Shown here: piece by piece, positions 51,330 through 64,000 of the stretch
Position numbering within the stretch: position 1 is the stretch's first letter
How the letters are laid out: every line of letters begins with the position of its first letter
Assembly (NCBI GenBank): GCA_963573385.1
Contig: CAUYLG010048289.1
Location: 140,545-204,544, forward strand
Direction of reading: 5' to 3'
From: Cacajao melanocephalus
Lineage: Eukaryota > Chordata > Mammalia > Primates > Pitheciidae
DNA: 64,000 nucleotides
The notes under the pieces: model-generated
Seen by the model: the letters and a program-made list of their open reading frames with translations, nothing else
Databases searched by the model: none
What the model was told of the DNA's origin: nothing
Program-made: the position numbers and the translations under genes

Positions 51330-53060
51330 TGTACCAGCTATGTGCAGAGTGGAACATCAAAAGATCTATTTTCTAATTTAATCCCCTGACATATTGTTTG
51401 AACTAATTTCAGCACTCTCATTAGTTTTAACATATTTATTTTTCTTTTCTTCACTGAAATAAGGCCAAGGCAAAGTCCCACAAACCTACTGCACAAGGGA
51501 TTTGATAAATTTAATTAAATAAATGGCTACTAAATGCAAAATGCTTCACAAGCATTTACTTAATTACTAGAATTATTTTGATCCTACTGATGTCTATAAG
51601 CTGTGCAAGGAGATCTGTAACTAAATATGCAATCATGTGGTAAATATTATACTGCTGGGGACATAATATTTAGCAAAGGAAGAAAGAGGACTGATACATT
51701 TTTAAGGCCTTAAAAATATATACTAAGTTTCTTGTCTATTTCTGTAGTTTTACAATAGGAATATAAATGGCGGTGCAGAAACACTGCAGCTCTGACCTTG
51801 GTACTTGAAAAGGTGAGGTCTAAATAAAACTATTTTGCTGTCTGAATACTATCATTATCTTTAATGAGAGTGGGCATCACAAGGACATTTCAAATTGTAC
51901 CTTAGGCAATAAATTAGCTGCCAGAACTATATTCAGACTATTTTTCTCAAAAATGAAAACACTGATCCATCTGCTCCATCCAGCTACGTTATACATCTGT
52001 TCACATTGATATAAAAATCTATTCTGAAGAGGCTTAATATGTCTATCATTGTCCTTTTCATTGAAGAGCACATATCTTTGTGTGTACCCTTAATATTAGA
52101 CCTTCAAATGCAACAATAGGTTTACCAGTTACTTTTTGTTCTAATGGAGACAAATCTTGTTACAGATAATGTTTATTTTGCTTTTTCTTCACACGCTCAT
52201 TTCCTTCCCAACAGAAAATGTGATGATTTATCCAAAGATGACCTTCAATGCTAACTTAGAACTTGTGTAAGACGTAGCAAGCATTTCATATACAGCGGAT
52301 GGTAATCTCTTTGTCTTGAGCTCTACTAGGTATTGCAGAGAAGAAGGGTATTGCCATAGATTCTTTAAGTTTAGCTCAATTCAACCTTTACCAACAATGG
52401 GAACATTCAACTAATATTAATTAAGTGTACGTCTTTTAGATTTACAAAAAATCTCTGCAGTCTGGAAATATATGGTCTAACAAGAGAGATTAAAATGTCA
52501 ATCCAAGGATTTCCATACATAGCAATGTGGAAAGAGAGAGGAAGGCTACCTAACTCAGACTGATGATATGGAAAGGCTTTCTGGAGGATGGAAGCCTGGC
52601 ATTTAGTCTTGATGAACATATAAATTACACATATGTCAGCATGTTGCACCTTTGTTTCACTGTTGCTGATCTATGCTGAGAAACAGCCATCCTACACTCG
52701 TGTAGTGAACACCTACTCATATTTTAAAGCTTACCTTAATGGTGGGAACTTCATGGTGTCTTCTCTACCTCTGCAGAAAAGATGATAACTTTGTAATTAG
52801 AAGCCATTCAAAAAATGTTTGTGTTTTTTTATTGTTTTATACTATTTATTTTTCTCTTTATTTTCCCATGTGTTTTGGAGTCACAAATATTTTTGTCACA
52901 TTTATCACTGATTGTACACAGGTGACTAAACTGGTCATCTGCAGGTCCAGCAGGTTGCGATAAGTGACTGGGTGATGTATACTCCCCTTTCACTCCCATA
53001 TCCAACACCTCACCCCCATCTCTGCCCACTAGCCTTGTAACTGTTGACTGTGAACTGCAG
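51330..53060. other. Unassigned sequence
   Basis: 1.7 kb without a recognised gene, exon or confident repeat. Confidence 0.5.
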
Positions 53061-53069
53061 AAGCAAATG

Positions 53070-53690
53070 GAAAGTCTGTTCTACCAATAGATTGAGGGGT
53101 GTTGCAACTCAGAAAACAGTACCCTCAAATGAAGGCCTCAGAAGAAAAAGTTTTTCTCTGACCTTCTCCTGCCCTCCTGTTTCATAGTCCCATTCTCCAC
53201 GGAGGACTATCATAGAAACTAGAATCTCTTTTCTACAAGGCAAGTCATAGAAGCCAGAACCCCTTTTCCCCAAAGCCAGCCAAAAAATCTAAAAATATTA
53301 CTTTAACTTTCTCCCCACATCTTTCTGTGTAAAAACTGTCAACATATTATCTGATATACCATGTTTGATTGTAGGTCATAAGACCTCCATTCCAGAGAAG
53401 ATCCTGTCTCACACCCAGAAGGTAGGCATACACGTACGTGCAGAGGGGCCAAGAAAAATCCAGACAGACAGGGCTCGCTGAGATTCCTCACTCGATCTAT
53501 TAGCATTAGATCATACACTTCTTGTCCAATCATATTTCTACACAGTCATCTATAGTTTGTTTAACCTAAGCAAAAAATGAACAATATCTTCTGTATCTTT
53601 GGTTCTCTATTCTGAAGGCTCCTGTGTATGCACGTTAAATAAATGTGTAAGTCTTTTCTCCAATTAATCTACCTTTGGTAAGCTGATTTT
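53070..53690 (+). repeat. Probable ERV LTR, family uncertain
   Basis: Has LTR-like features: an AAACAGTACCCTCAAATGAAGG start region, AATAAATGTG as poly(A) signal near 53638, then GTCTTTTCTCCAATTAATCTACC, typical of LTR ends. Non-coding. Confidence 0.45.
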
Positions 53691-54009
53691 TTTCTTTTTT
53701 TTTCTTTATTCTCTATTTTCTTTTTTTAAAATTTATATATATATATAAATTATATATATATGTATATATATAATTGCACTTTAGGTTCAGGAGTACATGT
53801 GCAGAACATGTAGGATTGTTGCATAGGTACATACATGGCAATGTGGTCTGCTGCCTCCATCTCCCCATCACCTCTATCTTGCATTTATCCCCATGTTATC
53901 CCTCCCCAACTCGCTACCCCCAGCTGTCTCTCCCCTAGTTGCCCCCAACAGACCCCATTTTGTGATGCTCCCCTCCCTGTGTCCATGTATTCTTATTGTT
54001 CAACACCTG

Positions 54010-57000
54010 CCTATCAGTGAGAACATACAGTGTTTGATTTCCTGTTCTTGTGTCAGTTTGCTGAGAATGATTGTTTCCAGCTTCATCCATGTCCTTACAA
54101 AGGACACAAACTCATCAATTTTTATGGCTGTAGAGTATTCCATGGTGTATATGTATCATATTTTCCTTGTTCAGTCTATCATCCATGGGCATTTGGGTTG
54201 GTTCCAGGTCTTTGCTATTGTAAACAGTGCCACAATTAACATACATGTGCATGTGTCTTTATGATAGAACAATTTATAATCCTTTGGACATATACCCAGT
54301 AATGGGATTGCTGGGTCAAATGGAATTTCTATTTCTAGGTCCTTGAAGAATCACCACACTGTCTTCCACAATGGTTTTACTAATTTTCACTCCCACTTAC
54401 AGTGTAGAAGTGTTTCTATTTCTCCACATCCTCTCCAGCATCTGTTGTCTCCAGATTTTTTAATGATTGCCATTCTAACTGGCATGAGATGGTATCTCAG
54501 TGTGGTTTTGATTTGTATTTCTCTAATGACCAGGGATGATGAGCATTTTTTCATATGTTTGTTGGCCTTATATATGTCTTCTTTTGAGAAGTGTCTGTTC
54601 ATGTCCTTTGCCCACTTTTGAATGGGTTTTTTTTTTTTTTTCTTGTAAATCTGTTTTAGTTCTCTGTAGATTCTGGATATTAGTCCTTTGTCAGGTGGGT
54701 AGATTGCAAAAATTTTTTCCCATTCTTTTGGTTGCTGGTTCACTCTAATGATTGTTTCTTTTGCTGTATAGAAGCTCTGGAGTTTAGTTAGATACCATTT
54801 GTCAATTTTGGCTTTTGTTGCCAATGCTTTTGGTGTTTTAGTCATGAAGTCCTTACCTATGCCTATGTCCTGACTGGTTTTACCTAGGTTTTCTTCTAGG
54901 ATTTTTATGGTGTTAGGTCTTATGTTTAAGTCTTTAATCCATCTGGAGTTGATTTTAGTGTAAAGTGTCAGAAAGGGGTCCAGTTTCTGCATTCTGCACA
55001 TGGCAGGCCAGTTTTCCCAGCATCATTCATTAAACAGGGAATCCTTTCTCCATTGCTTGCTTTTGTCAAGTTTGTCAAAGAGCAGTTGGTTGTAGATATG
55101 TGGCCTTCCCTCTGAGGCCTCTTTTCTGTATCTCTGGTCTATATCTCTGTTACGGTACCAATACCATGCTGTTTTGATTACTGTAGTCTTACAATATATT
55201 TTGAAGTCAGGTAGCGTGTGCCTCCAGCTTTGTTATTTTTACTTAGGATTGTCTTGGCTATGCAGGCTCTCTTTTGGTCCCATGAAGTTTTAAGTGTTTT
55301 TTTCCAGTTCTGTGAAGAGGGACATAGGTAGCTTGATAGGGATAGCATTGAATCTGTAAAGTGCTTTGGGCAGTATGGCTATTTTCACAATATTAGTTCT
55401 TCCTAACCATGAGCATGGAATGTTTTTCCATCAGTTTGTGTCTTGACTTATTTTCTTGAGCAGTGGTTTGTAGTTCTCCTGAAGAGGTCCTTTACATCCT
55501 TTGTCAGTTGTATTCCTAGGTATTTTATTCCCTTTGTAGCAATTATGAATGGTAGTTGGTTCTTGATTTAGCTCTGTTTAAATTTGTTATTGGTGTATAG
55601 GAATGCTTGTGATTTCTGCACATTGATTTTGTATCCTGATACTTTGCTAAAGTTGCTTATCAGTTTCAGGAGATTTTGGGCTGAGACAATGGGGTCTTCT
55701 AAATATACAATCATGTCATCTGCAAATAGAGACAATTTGACTTCTTCCTTTCCTAACTGAATACCCTTTATTTCTTTTTCTTGCCTGATTGCTCTAGCTA
55801 GAACTTCCAATACTATACTGAATAGGAGTGGTGAGAGAGGGCATCCTTGTCTGTGCCAGATTTCAAAGGGAATGTTTCCAGTTTTTGCCCAATTAGTATA
55901 ATATTGGCTATGGGTTTGTCATAAATAACTTATTATTTTGATATACGTTCCATTGATACCTAGTTTATTGAGAGTTTTTAGCATAAAGGGCTACTGAATT
56001 TTGTCAAAGGCCTTCTCTGCATCTATTGAGATAATCACGTGGTTTTTGTCTTTGGTTCTATTTATGTGGTGGATTATGGTTATAGACTTGCATATGTTGA
56101 ACCAGGCTTGCATCCCCCAGATGAAGCCTACTTGATCGTGATGGATAAGGTTTTTGATATACTGTTGCAATCAGTTTGCCACTGTTTTATTGAAGATTTT
56201 TGCATCTATGTTTATCACAGATATTGGCCTGAAGTTTTCTTTTTTTGTTGAGTCTCTGCTGGGTTTTGGTATCAGGATGAGGTTGGTCTCATAAAATGAT
56301 TTGGGAAGGATTCCCTCTTTTTGGATTGTTTGAAATAGTTTCGGAAGGAGTGATACCAGCCAATGTCTGGTAGAATTCAGCTGTGAACCTACCTGGACCT
56401 GGGCTTTTTTTGGGTGGTAGGCTATTAATTGCTGCCTCAACTTCAGCTCTTGTTATTGGTCTATTCAGCGTTTTGACTTCTTCCTGGTTTAGGCTTGGGA
56501 GGGTGCAAGTGTCCAGGAGTTTATCCATTTCTTCCAGGTTTACTGGTTTATATGCATAGAGTTGTTTGTAGTAATGTCTGAAGGTAGTTTGTATTTCTGT
56601 GGCATCGGTGGTGATATCCCTTTATCATTTTTTAATTGCATCTATTTGATTCTTCTCTCTTTTCTTTTTATTAATCTCGCTAGTGGACTGTCTATTTTGT
56701 TGGTCTTTTCAAAAAACCAGCTCCTGGATTTATTGATATTTTGAAGGGTTTTTTTGTGTCTCTATCTCCTTCAGTTCTGCTCTGACTTAGTTGTTTCTTG
56801 TCTTCTGCTAGCTTTTGAGATTTTTTGATCTTGCTCCTCTATCTCTTTCAATTTTGATGATAGATTGTCAATTTTAGATCTTTCCTTGCTTCTCATGTGG
56901 TCATTTATTGCTATAAATTTTCCTCTAGACACTGCTTTAAATGTGTCCCAGAGATTCTGGTACGTTGTGTCTTCATTCTCATTAGTTTTGAAGAACATCT

Positions 57001-57825
57001 TTATTTCTGCCTTCCCTTCATTGTTTATCCAGTCAACATTCAAGAGCCAGTTGTGCAGTTTCCATGAAGCTGTGCGGTTCTGAGTTAATTTCTTAATCCC
57101 AAGTTCTAATTTGATTGCACTGTGTTCTGAAAGACTGTTTGTTATGATTTCCGTTCTTTTGCGTTTGCTGAGGAGTGTTTTACTTCCAATTATGTGGTCA
57201 ATTTTAGAGTAGGTGTGATGTGGTGCTCAGAAGAATGTATATTCTGTGGATTTAGGGTGGAGAGTTCTGTATATGTCTATTAGGTTTGCTTGGTTCAGAT
57301 CTGAGTTCAAATCCTGGATATCCTTGTTAATTTTCTATCTCATTGATTTGCCTAATATTGACAGTGGAGTGTTAAAGACTCCCACTATTATTGTGTGGGA
57401 GTCTAAGTCTCTTTGTAAGTCTTTAAGAACTTGCTTTATGTATCTGGGTGCTCCTGTATTGGGTGCTTATATATTTGGGATCATTAGCTCTTCTTGTTGC
57501 ATTGATCCTTTTACCATTATGTAATGCCCTTCTTTGTCTCTTTTGATCTTTGTTGGTTTAAAGTCTATTTTATCAGAGACTAGGATTGCAACTCCTGGTT
57601 TTTTTTTTTTTTTTTTTTTTGATCTCCATTTGCTTGGTAAATCTTCCTCCATCCCTTTATTTTGAGCCTATGTGTATCCTTGCATGTGAGATGGGTTTCC
57701 TGAACACAGCACACCGATGGGTTTTGACTTTGTATCCGATTTGCCAGTCTGTGTCTTTTGATTGGGGCATTTAGCCCATTTGCATTTAAGGTTAATATTG
57801 TTATGTGTGAATTTGATCCTGCCAT
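54010..57825 (-). pseudogene. L1 ORF2 (endonuclease/reverse transcriptase), broken
   Basis: Encodes the L1 ORF2 protein. From the start MAGSNSHITILTLNANGLN (57825 downwards) the endonuclease reads open to an expanded A-run at 57599-57620 that shifts the frame. Readable pieces of the RT and C-terminal domains follow (56289-56528, 55568-55810, 54387-55001), the last being 204 residues. The total length matches the usual 3.8 kb. Confidence 0.9.
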
Positions 57826-57859
57826 TTTGATGCTAGCTGGTTGTTTTGCCCATTAGTTG

Positions 57860-58839
57860 ACACAGTTTCTTCATTGTTTCGATGCTTTTTACCATTTGGT
57901 ATGTTTTTGGAGTGGCTGGTACTGGTTGTTCCTTTTTATGTTTAGCGCTTCTTTCAGGAGCTCTTGTAAGGTAGGCCTAGTGGTGACGAAGTCTCTCAGC
58001 AATTGCTTTTCCATGAAGGATTTTATTTCTCTTTCACTTATGAAACTTAGTTTGGTTGGATATGAAATTCTAGGTTGAAAGTTCTTTTCTTTAAGGATGT
58101 TGAATATTGGCCCCCACTGTCTTCTGGCTTGTAGGGTTTCTGCCCAGAAATCCGCTGTGTCTGATGGGCTTCCGTTTGTGGGTAACCCGACATTTCTCTC
58201 TGATTGCCCTTAGCATTTTTTCCTTCATTTCAACCCTGGTGAATCTGACGATTATGTGGCTTGGGGTTGATCTTCTTGAGGAATATCTTTGTGGTGTTCT
58301 CTGTATTTCCTGGACTTGAATGTTGGCCTGCCTTGCTAGGTTGGGGAAGTTCTCCTGGATAATATCCTGAAGAGTGTTTTCCAGGTTGGATTCATTCTCT
58401 CCGTCACATTCAGGTACACCTATCAAATGCAGATTAGGTCTTTTCACATAATTCCATATTTCTTGGAGGCTTTGTTCATTTCTTTTCACTCTTTTTCTCT
58501 TACCTTGCCTTCTCCTTTTCTTTCATTGAGTTGATCTTCAATGGTATCCTCTCTTCTGCTTGGTCAATTCAGCTATTGAAACTTGTGTATGCTTCGCACA
58601 ATACTCGTGTTGTATTTTTCAGCTCCATCAGGTCATTTATATTCTTCTCTAAGCTGTTTATTCTAGGTAGTCTGTTGTCAAATCTTTTTTCAAAGTTCTT
58701 AGTTTCTTTACATTGGGTTAGAACATGTTCTTTTAGCTCAGAGAAGTTTGTTATTACCCACCATCTGAAACCTGTTTCTGTCAATTCATCAGAATCATTT
58801 TCCATCCAGCTTTGTTTTCTTGCTGGTGAGCAGTTGTGA
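57860..58839 (-). pseudogene. L1 ORF1 (RNA-binding), broken
   Basis: Coiled-coil part at 58569-58805 and the RRM/C-terminal part at 58091-58489 (NLHLIGVPECDGENESNLEN ... QRYSSRRSTPSHIIVRFTRV). A frameshift near 58170 ends the frame early. Confidence 0.88.
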
Positions 58840-59548
58840 TCCTTTGGAGGAGAAGAGGTGTTCTGGTTCTGGGTGTTTTCAACCTTTTTGTGCTGGTTTC
58901 TTCCTATCTTTGTGAATTTATCTACCTGTGGTCTTTGTAGTTGGTGACTTTCAGATGGGGTCTCTGAGTGGATGTCCTTTTTGTTGATGATGAAGTTATT
59001 TCTTTCTGTTTTTTAGTTTTCCTTCTAACAGTCAGGCCCCTCTGCTGTAGGACTACTGGAGGTCCACTCCAGACCCTGCTTGCCTGGATATCACCTGCAG
59101 CAGCCTCTGCATTGTTCTTGTTTGGAACTGCACTCCAGAGCTGTTCCTATTTGGCCATGTTGGATCCACAACTGCTGCAAGTTCCAAAAAATGCTTGTTT
59201 ATGTTGGTTTTATATAGTTCTAAACTAAAACCTACAAAATAAAGCTTCTTTCAACAAGTCTTGCTTTTACTCTTATTCCTTCTTCCTCTTCCTTTCCATT
59301 CTCTAAACATAACCTTTATAAAAAATGCTGTTTCCTTTAAAAAAATGAGCAAATGCAAATAAGTTAACACCCCATTTATTAGATAAGCATTAGGATATTC
59401 TACATACTTTGTCTCTACTTTGCTTTTCTCTCACAACCATATATTTTGAAGCTCAGCTTGTAGTATTACATGTGGGGATGCTTATTCCTTCGGAAAGCTG
59501 AACTATACTGTGTGAGGGCAAACAGTATACTCATAGAAAAATAAATGT

Positions 59549-59850
59549 GGCTAGGTGAGGTGGCTCACACATGTAATCCCAGCACTTTTGGGAGGCTGAG
59601 GCAGGTGGATCATGAGGTCAGGAGTTCAAGACCATCCTGACCAACATGGCGAAACCCCATCTCTACTAAAAATATAAAAATTAGCTAGGTGCAGTGGTGG
59701 ATGGCTATAATCCCAGCTACTCATGGGGCTGAGGCAGGAGAATTGCTTGAACTTGAGAGACGGAGGTTGCAGTGAGCCAAGATTGCACCATTGCACTTCA
59801 GCCTGGGCAACAAGAGCAAAACTCCATCTCAAGGAAAAATAAAAATAAAT
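59549..59850 (+). repeat. Alu, sense, full length
   Basis: TGGCTAGGTGAGGTGGCTCAC ... AACAAGAGCAAAACTCCATCTC plus an AAATAAA tail. Confidence 0.94.
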
Positions 59851-59999
59851 GTAAATAAATCTAGAACACATAAAAATATATCTGACCTTGCTCATAAAAA
59901 ATAAATGCTAATGAAAATAACATTGAGGTTCAATTTTTTTAATTGATGCATATCAAATTAGCAATGATCCAAAAGATTGCTAAGCCTGCTAGGAGAAAG

Positions 60000-60960
60000 G
60001 CCTTTCCCCCATATTATAACTAATATTCCCAATTTCATTAGCACTTATTTTTCTATCAGTAAGGTCAGACATGTTTAATGTGTTTTAGATTTATTTGCAC
60101 TTATTTTTCTATGAATGTCCACTCATATCATCAGCATATATTCCTGAATGCTGTTACCTATTTTGTCTTTATTTTTAACTTGTAAAAATATATTAGAAAT
60201 GTTAGTGCTTTGTGATGTAAATTGTAATTTTTCCTAGTTTGTTATCCATTTGCCCTTTTTTTGTTTATTATATCTTTTGCCATTCAAAAATGTTTATATA
60301 TTTTTTAAATTTATTTTGAATATTAGGAAATCTATCTGTATTTTCTTTTATTCCTTCTGGATTTTAAATCATTGTTAATAATATTTTTGCTGCTTCTAAT
60401 TTACATAGAAATTCAGTCTTGTTTTTCTCTTATACGTGTATGTATTCTATTTCTTAATATTTAAAACTCTGATTCAATTAGAATTTGACCCTGGTCTGCG
60501 GTATGAGCAGTGGATTTAATTTCATCTTTTTGCTTATAGTTTCTGTATTATCTCAATATCACATGTGTTTTCTTTTTATGTCTTCCTACTGATCTGAGTT
60601 GCTTTATCAACAACTATCTATACTTGTGAATTATTTATTTAAATATTTAAAGAAATCATTAAATATTGAACCTCTCTTGAATTTTTGGATTAAACATTCA
60701 CTTGCCCATTATGTAACTTTAAAATATGTCATTTGGTTCTGTTTGTTGATACTCTATTTAAAATTTTGTGACATTCATGAGTGATTCCATAATTTTGTTT
60801 TTCTTTCTTTCTGATGTTTGTCAGGTTAAGGATCAGCTTTGCATTTACGTTATATAATGAATGTGGAAGATAGAAAGATATCTTTCTTTTTCTGTTATTT
60901 GGAGTAGTAGAAGTACCAGTGAGATGATTTGCTCTTTAAAAGGTTCATTTGAGAAACTAC
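60000..60960 (-). repeat. Old L1/HAL1-like, antisense
   Basis: T-rich sequence with segments such as TTTGTCAGGTTAAGGATCAGC and TTGCATTTACGTTATATAATGA, resembling antisense old L1-type ORF sequence. No frame is intact; assignment is tentative. Confidence 0.4.
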
Positions 60961-60988
60961 TTAATCCCACTGTATTTTCTGAGGGAGC

Positions 60989-61092
60989 TTTTTATTTATT
61001 TATTTTTTTTTGGAGATGGAGTCTTATTCTGTGACCCAGGCTGGAATGCAGTGGTAAAAATGAGGCTCATTGCAGTCTCAAACTCTTGGATA
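60989..61092 (-). repeat. Alu fragment, antisense
   Basis: TTTATTTATTTATTTTTTTT, GGAGATGGAGTCTTATTCTG, CAGGCTGGAATGCAGTGGT ... CAGTCTCAAACTCTTG. Truncated at about 100 bp. Confidence 0.82.
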
Positions 61093-61109
61093 GGGGGAGC
61101 TCTTTAAAT

Positions 61110-61915
61110 TCTTTTTCTATTTTTTTTTTTTGATAGGAACAAGTCAATTTAAATTTTATGTCTAGATTGTGGTAAATTTTGGTAAGTTTAAGACCCTGAA
61201 TTACTTGAGATTTAGAACCATGTCTTTTTCTCCATGTACTTTTCTCAGAGCTTACCTTAGAGTTAATTAGTGAAAAACAAGTGCATTCTCAATAAATGTG
61301 TATGGAGTATTTGTTCCATAATGTGTCAGGCAAGCAATGAAAACAGAATAATTTAATAAACAAAAGTGCACGTTTGTACCTTCTGAAATAGTTGGTGAAT
61401 TGCACATGTGTGTTTAACTTTGCTTCCTTACACTCCTCAGGAAGAATAGTAAATGATTTTTTTTTTAATGGCTCTGTAAGACAGCAACTAATCAGAGGAA
61501 CACTTTGCCTTTTACCATTTCCAAAACAGCAACTTCAGTAATGGGGTACTCATAGAATACTAAAAATTCACCTGTCTAGAAATTAGGGAAGCTGAAGAAA
61601 TAAGTAGCCCATCTGGAGTAGCAGCTGATGTGGCTTCCACACACTAGTAACATGTATCAGAAGATGAACAATGATGTGTGTGATGTACGGCAGCACCTCA
61701 TGCCCTTCATTGACTTAACATGCATGGAATCGGTGTCTGTGCTATGCTCTTGCGCCTGCTGCATCTCATGTAAAATATCTGTTGTGAGACATGCTGACCA
61801 GAAACTGTGCAAGGAAAGGAATTCTGGTAAATATAGTTCCAGTTTGGCTTAAATTGACGCAACTCAAATCCACCACAATGGCATGACAGAAGACGACAAA
61901 TAGAGGGGCACACAC
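61110..61915. other. Unassigned sequence
   Basis: No gene or confident repeat recognised. Confidence 0.5.
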
Positions 61916-62160
61916 AAATACCCCCTCAACAACAACACACAAGCACACACACACACACTCTCTCTCTGAGAGATAGCTAGCTAGATAGATAGAGGGATAG
62001 CAAGTGAGAGAGAGGAGAAAGAGAAGGAGAGAGGAGGAGAGAAGAGGAGAGAAATAGCAAGTGAAAGAGAAAGAGAGAGGGAGAGAGGAGGAGAGGAGAG
62101 AAGAGACAGAGAGAGAGAGATAGAGAGAGAGAGACAGAGAGAGAGAAAAAAAAGCAAAAA
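61915..62160. repeat. Purine-rich (GA)n/(GAGA)n microsatellite
   Basis: A CA run (61936-61958) is followed by GATA and then about 170 bp of GA-rich sequence. The Leu/Ser-rich frame on the minus strand is an artefact of this. Confidence 0.95.
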
Positions 62161-62164
62161 ACAC

Positions 62165-63105
62165 AGGTGAAAAGAGTAAGAAAGTGAGTAGATGAATAAC
62201 AACAGGTAACAGATTAACAGAATTAAAATGCTGAATCTTAATTTAGATGTAGTGAAATCTAAGAAACAAACAAATTCACATTATGAAATCCCCAAAAGGC
62301 ACAGAAATAGTAGTCATCAGCCACCTTTGCAGGTGAAGGTGAAGGTGAGATTAATAATAGAAGAAGAGTAAATCTATGTCTGCGTAAGAAGTGCCTAGAT
62401 TATCATTCCTCTTTCCAGTTGTGGGCACTTGGTGATTGCTCCTTCACTGCTGAGAGAGAAGACTGGAAGTTTTTTTTTTTTTTTTTTGGAGAAAACAGAA
62501 TTCCTGAAACTGGGAGAAAACATGTATGGTTGAAGGAGGTTGTGCCATATTGAAACTGAGGTATCATATGAAAACATGGATATAGAGAGAATGCTAAGAC
62601 CTGACCTTCTTCTCTTCAGCTCCTGGATATTCAGCAGCCAAGCATACACCCTCTAAATCATAGACACTATTAAGATCAAGAGAAAGACAAAAGACACTAA
62701 CATGAGCATTTCTCACAAAATTCTTCAGCCCAATAAGCCTATATTAAAGTCCTTGGAAGGCAAACCACAGACATTTGTTTAGAAATACCAAATAGTATTT
62801 CAGGGACCACTGCCAAGAATGAAAGAACATCCCAGAAAGCAGTATCACATGAAATATAAGATAGAGAAGAAACCCAAACACACAAGTAATGCAACTAACC
62901 AAACAAGCACAGCTTATAGGGAACAGCCTATACGGAGTGAAGGAAGAATCAAAAGCACTATAATATAGTAAATATTCTCAGAGACATTAACGAAGTATTG
63001 CATCAATGAGTCAAACATCACATGTTATTAAAAGATAATATTTAAAGGAAAAGGAAAACAAACCTTGTAGAATTTTAAAATACTACAACTGAAATAGCTT
63101 AAAAC
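62165..63105. other. Unassigned sequence
   Basis: A short poly(T) lies at about 62469-62487. No gene or named repeat seen. Confidence 0.5.
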
Positions 63106-63109
63106 AGAA

Positions 63110-63265
63110 ACATCCCAAATGTTCCTCAATGGATTAATCATTAAACTGTAGTATGTCTGTGTTATGAAATACTACTCAGCAATGAAATTAGAATTGACAA
63201 CTGATACATCAAAAAGCTTGAATGGATCTCAAGGGAATTATGTTTAGTGAAAAAGGCCAGTTTTA
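63110..63265 (+). repeat. Old L1 3'-end fragment
   Basis: CATCCCAAATGTTCCTCAATGG, GTTATGAAATACTACTCAGC and GAATGGATCTCAAGGGAATTATG are typical of sense L1M 3' ends. Confidence 0.75.
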
Positions 63266-63501
63266 AAAGGGATGTCCAGCATGAGAGTGAGGAGATCCTT
63301 TGGGGAGACAACTGTAACCGGATGGGTAGTTCAGTTCCTCATATTACAGCAAGTCAGAAGAATCCAGAGATACTTTTTATTTTCAAGGACATTTTCAAAC
63401 ATATGAAAAAGACAAATTGTCCCACATGTATCCTCACTCAGGCTAAACAGTTATCAATATTCTCCCATTTTTATTTCTACTATCCCCTCCTCATTTTTTG
63501 A

Positions 63502-63843
<342 letters not shown>

Positions 63844-64000
63844 GATGGAGCATTTTAAAAACAAATTGTGGACATGTCATTTACTGCAACTACAGTATTT
63901 ATAGTGAACAACTCTCTAACACAGGATAAGTTGTCTTTTAAAACATAATCACATTGCCATTATATACCAATCAAAATTAAAAATACTCAATATAATATGT

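Larger units (their letters stand above)
53690..59180 (-). mobile_element. LINE-1 (L1PA/L1PB-like), nearly full length, dead
   Basis: The antisense element occupies about 5.4 kb. At its 3' end lie a T-rich tract and an AT microsatellite (53690-53770), then 3' UTR to about 54010, ORF2 (about 54010-57825), ORF1 (about 57860-58840), and a shortened 5' UTR ending in the L1 start motif (reverse complement of GCTGTTCCTATTTGGCCAT, near 59150-59168). ORF2 residues such as NGLNAPIKRHR, QETHLTCKDTHRLKI and [13 protein letters not shown] are readable but broken by many stops and frameshifts. No active element. It lies in the region after the last SMC4 exon. Confidence 0.93.

Noticed and set aside
54387..55001. 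A 204-residue open frame on the minus strand
   Set aside because: It is the C-terminal part of decayed L1 ORF2 (for example [16 protein letters not shown]), not a host gene.
53690..59180. Active retrotransposon
   Set aside because: Both ORFs carry multiple stops and frameshifts, and the 5' UTR is largely deleted.
61766..62202. Leu/Ser-rich minus-strand frames resembling signal or membrane segments
   Set aside because: They translate a GA/CA-rich microsatellite.

Overview
The window looks like nuclear DNA from a simian primate. It has many Alu elements, a recent primate-type LINE-1, older L1, L2, MIR, Tigger and hAT fossils, and spliced vertebrate genes. It is probably not human. Compared with human SMC4 as I remember it, the first exon lacks one proline and carries several substitutions, and further substitutions are scattered through later exons. 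I cannot name the species from the sequence alone.

Region 1 (1-22,900, minus strand) is the 5' end of IFT80, a WD40 subunit of the IFT-B ciliary transport complex. Three exons can be read (7212-7294 with the start codon, 4173-4394, 87-197), giving residues 1-123 plus the first base of codon 124. A probable non-coding first exon ends at 22779. The intron between the first two coding exons has all the marks of a minor-spliceosome (U12) AT-AC intron. The very long 5' intron holds a nested stack of fossils: an L2, with an LTR-like element inside it, with a Tigger1 transposon inside that.

Region 2 (about 22,780-24,700) is a head-to-head, GC-rich promoter shared by IFT80 (minus) and SMC4 (plus). 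It contains an RFX-type X-box near the IFT80 start, an NRF1 palindrome and a YY1-type motif.

Region 3 (23,300-45,653, plus strand) is the 5' half of SMC4, the condensin ATPase. Twelve coding exons join in frame to give 672 codons: variable N-tail, Walker A, Q-loop, the first coiled-coil arm and the start of the hinge. Intron 5 carries the miR-15b/miR-16-2 cluster, both hairpins complete. Other introns hold an RPL21 processed pseudogene, whose 3' end is tandemly duplicated with part of an Alu, and a short 7SK-derived fragment.

Region 4 (45,654-64,000) should contain the second half of SMC4, if the compact human layout (about 35 kb, from memory) applied. I find no further SMC4 exon. It consists of old L1 pieces, a truncated Alu stub ending abruptly near 47,393, non-repetitive sequence, LTRs, microsatellites and a nearly full-length but dead antisense L1 (about 53,700-59,180). 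A rearrangement breakpoint, an assembly join, a partial duplicate or a greatly expanded intron are the candidate explanations. This is the most striking feature of the window.
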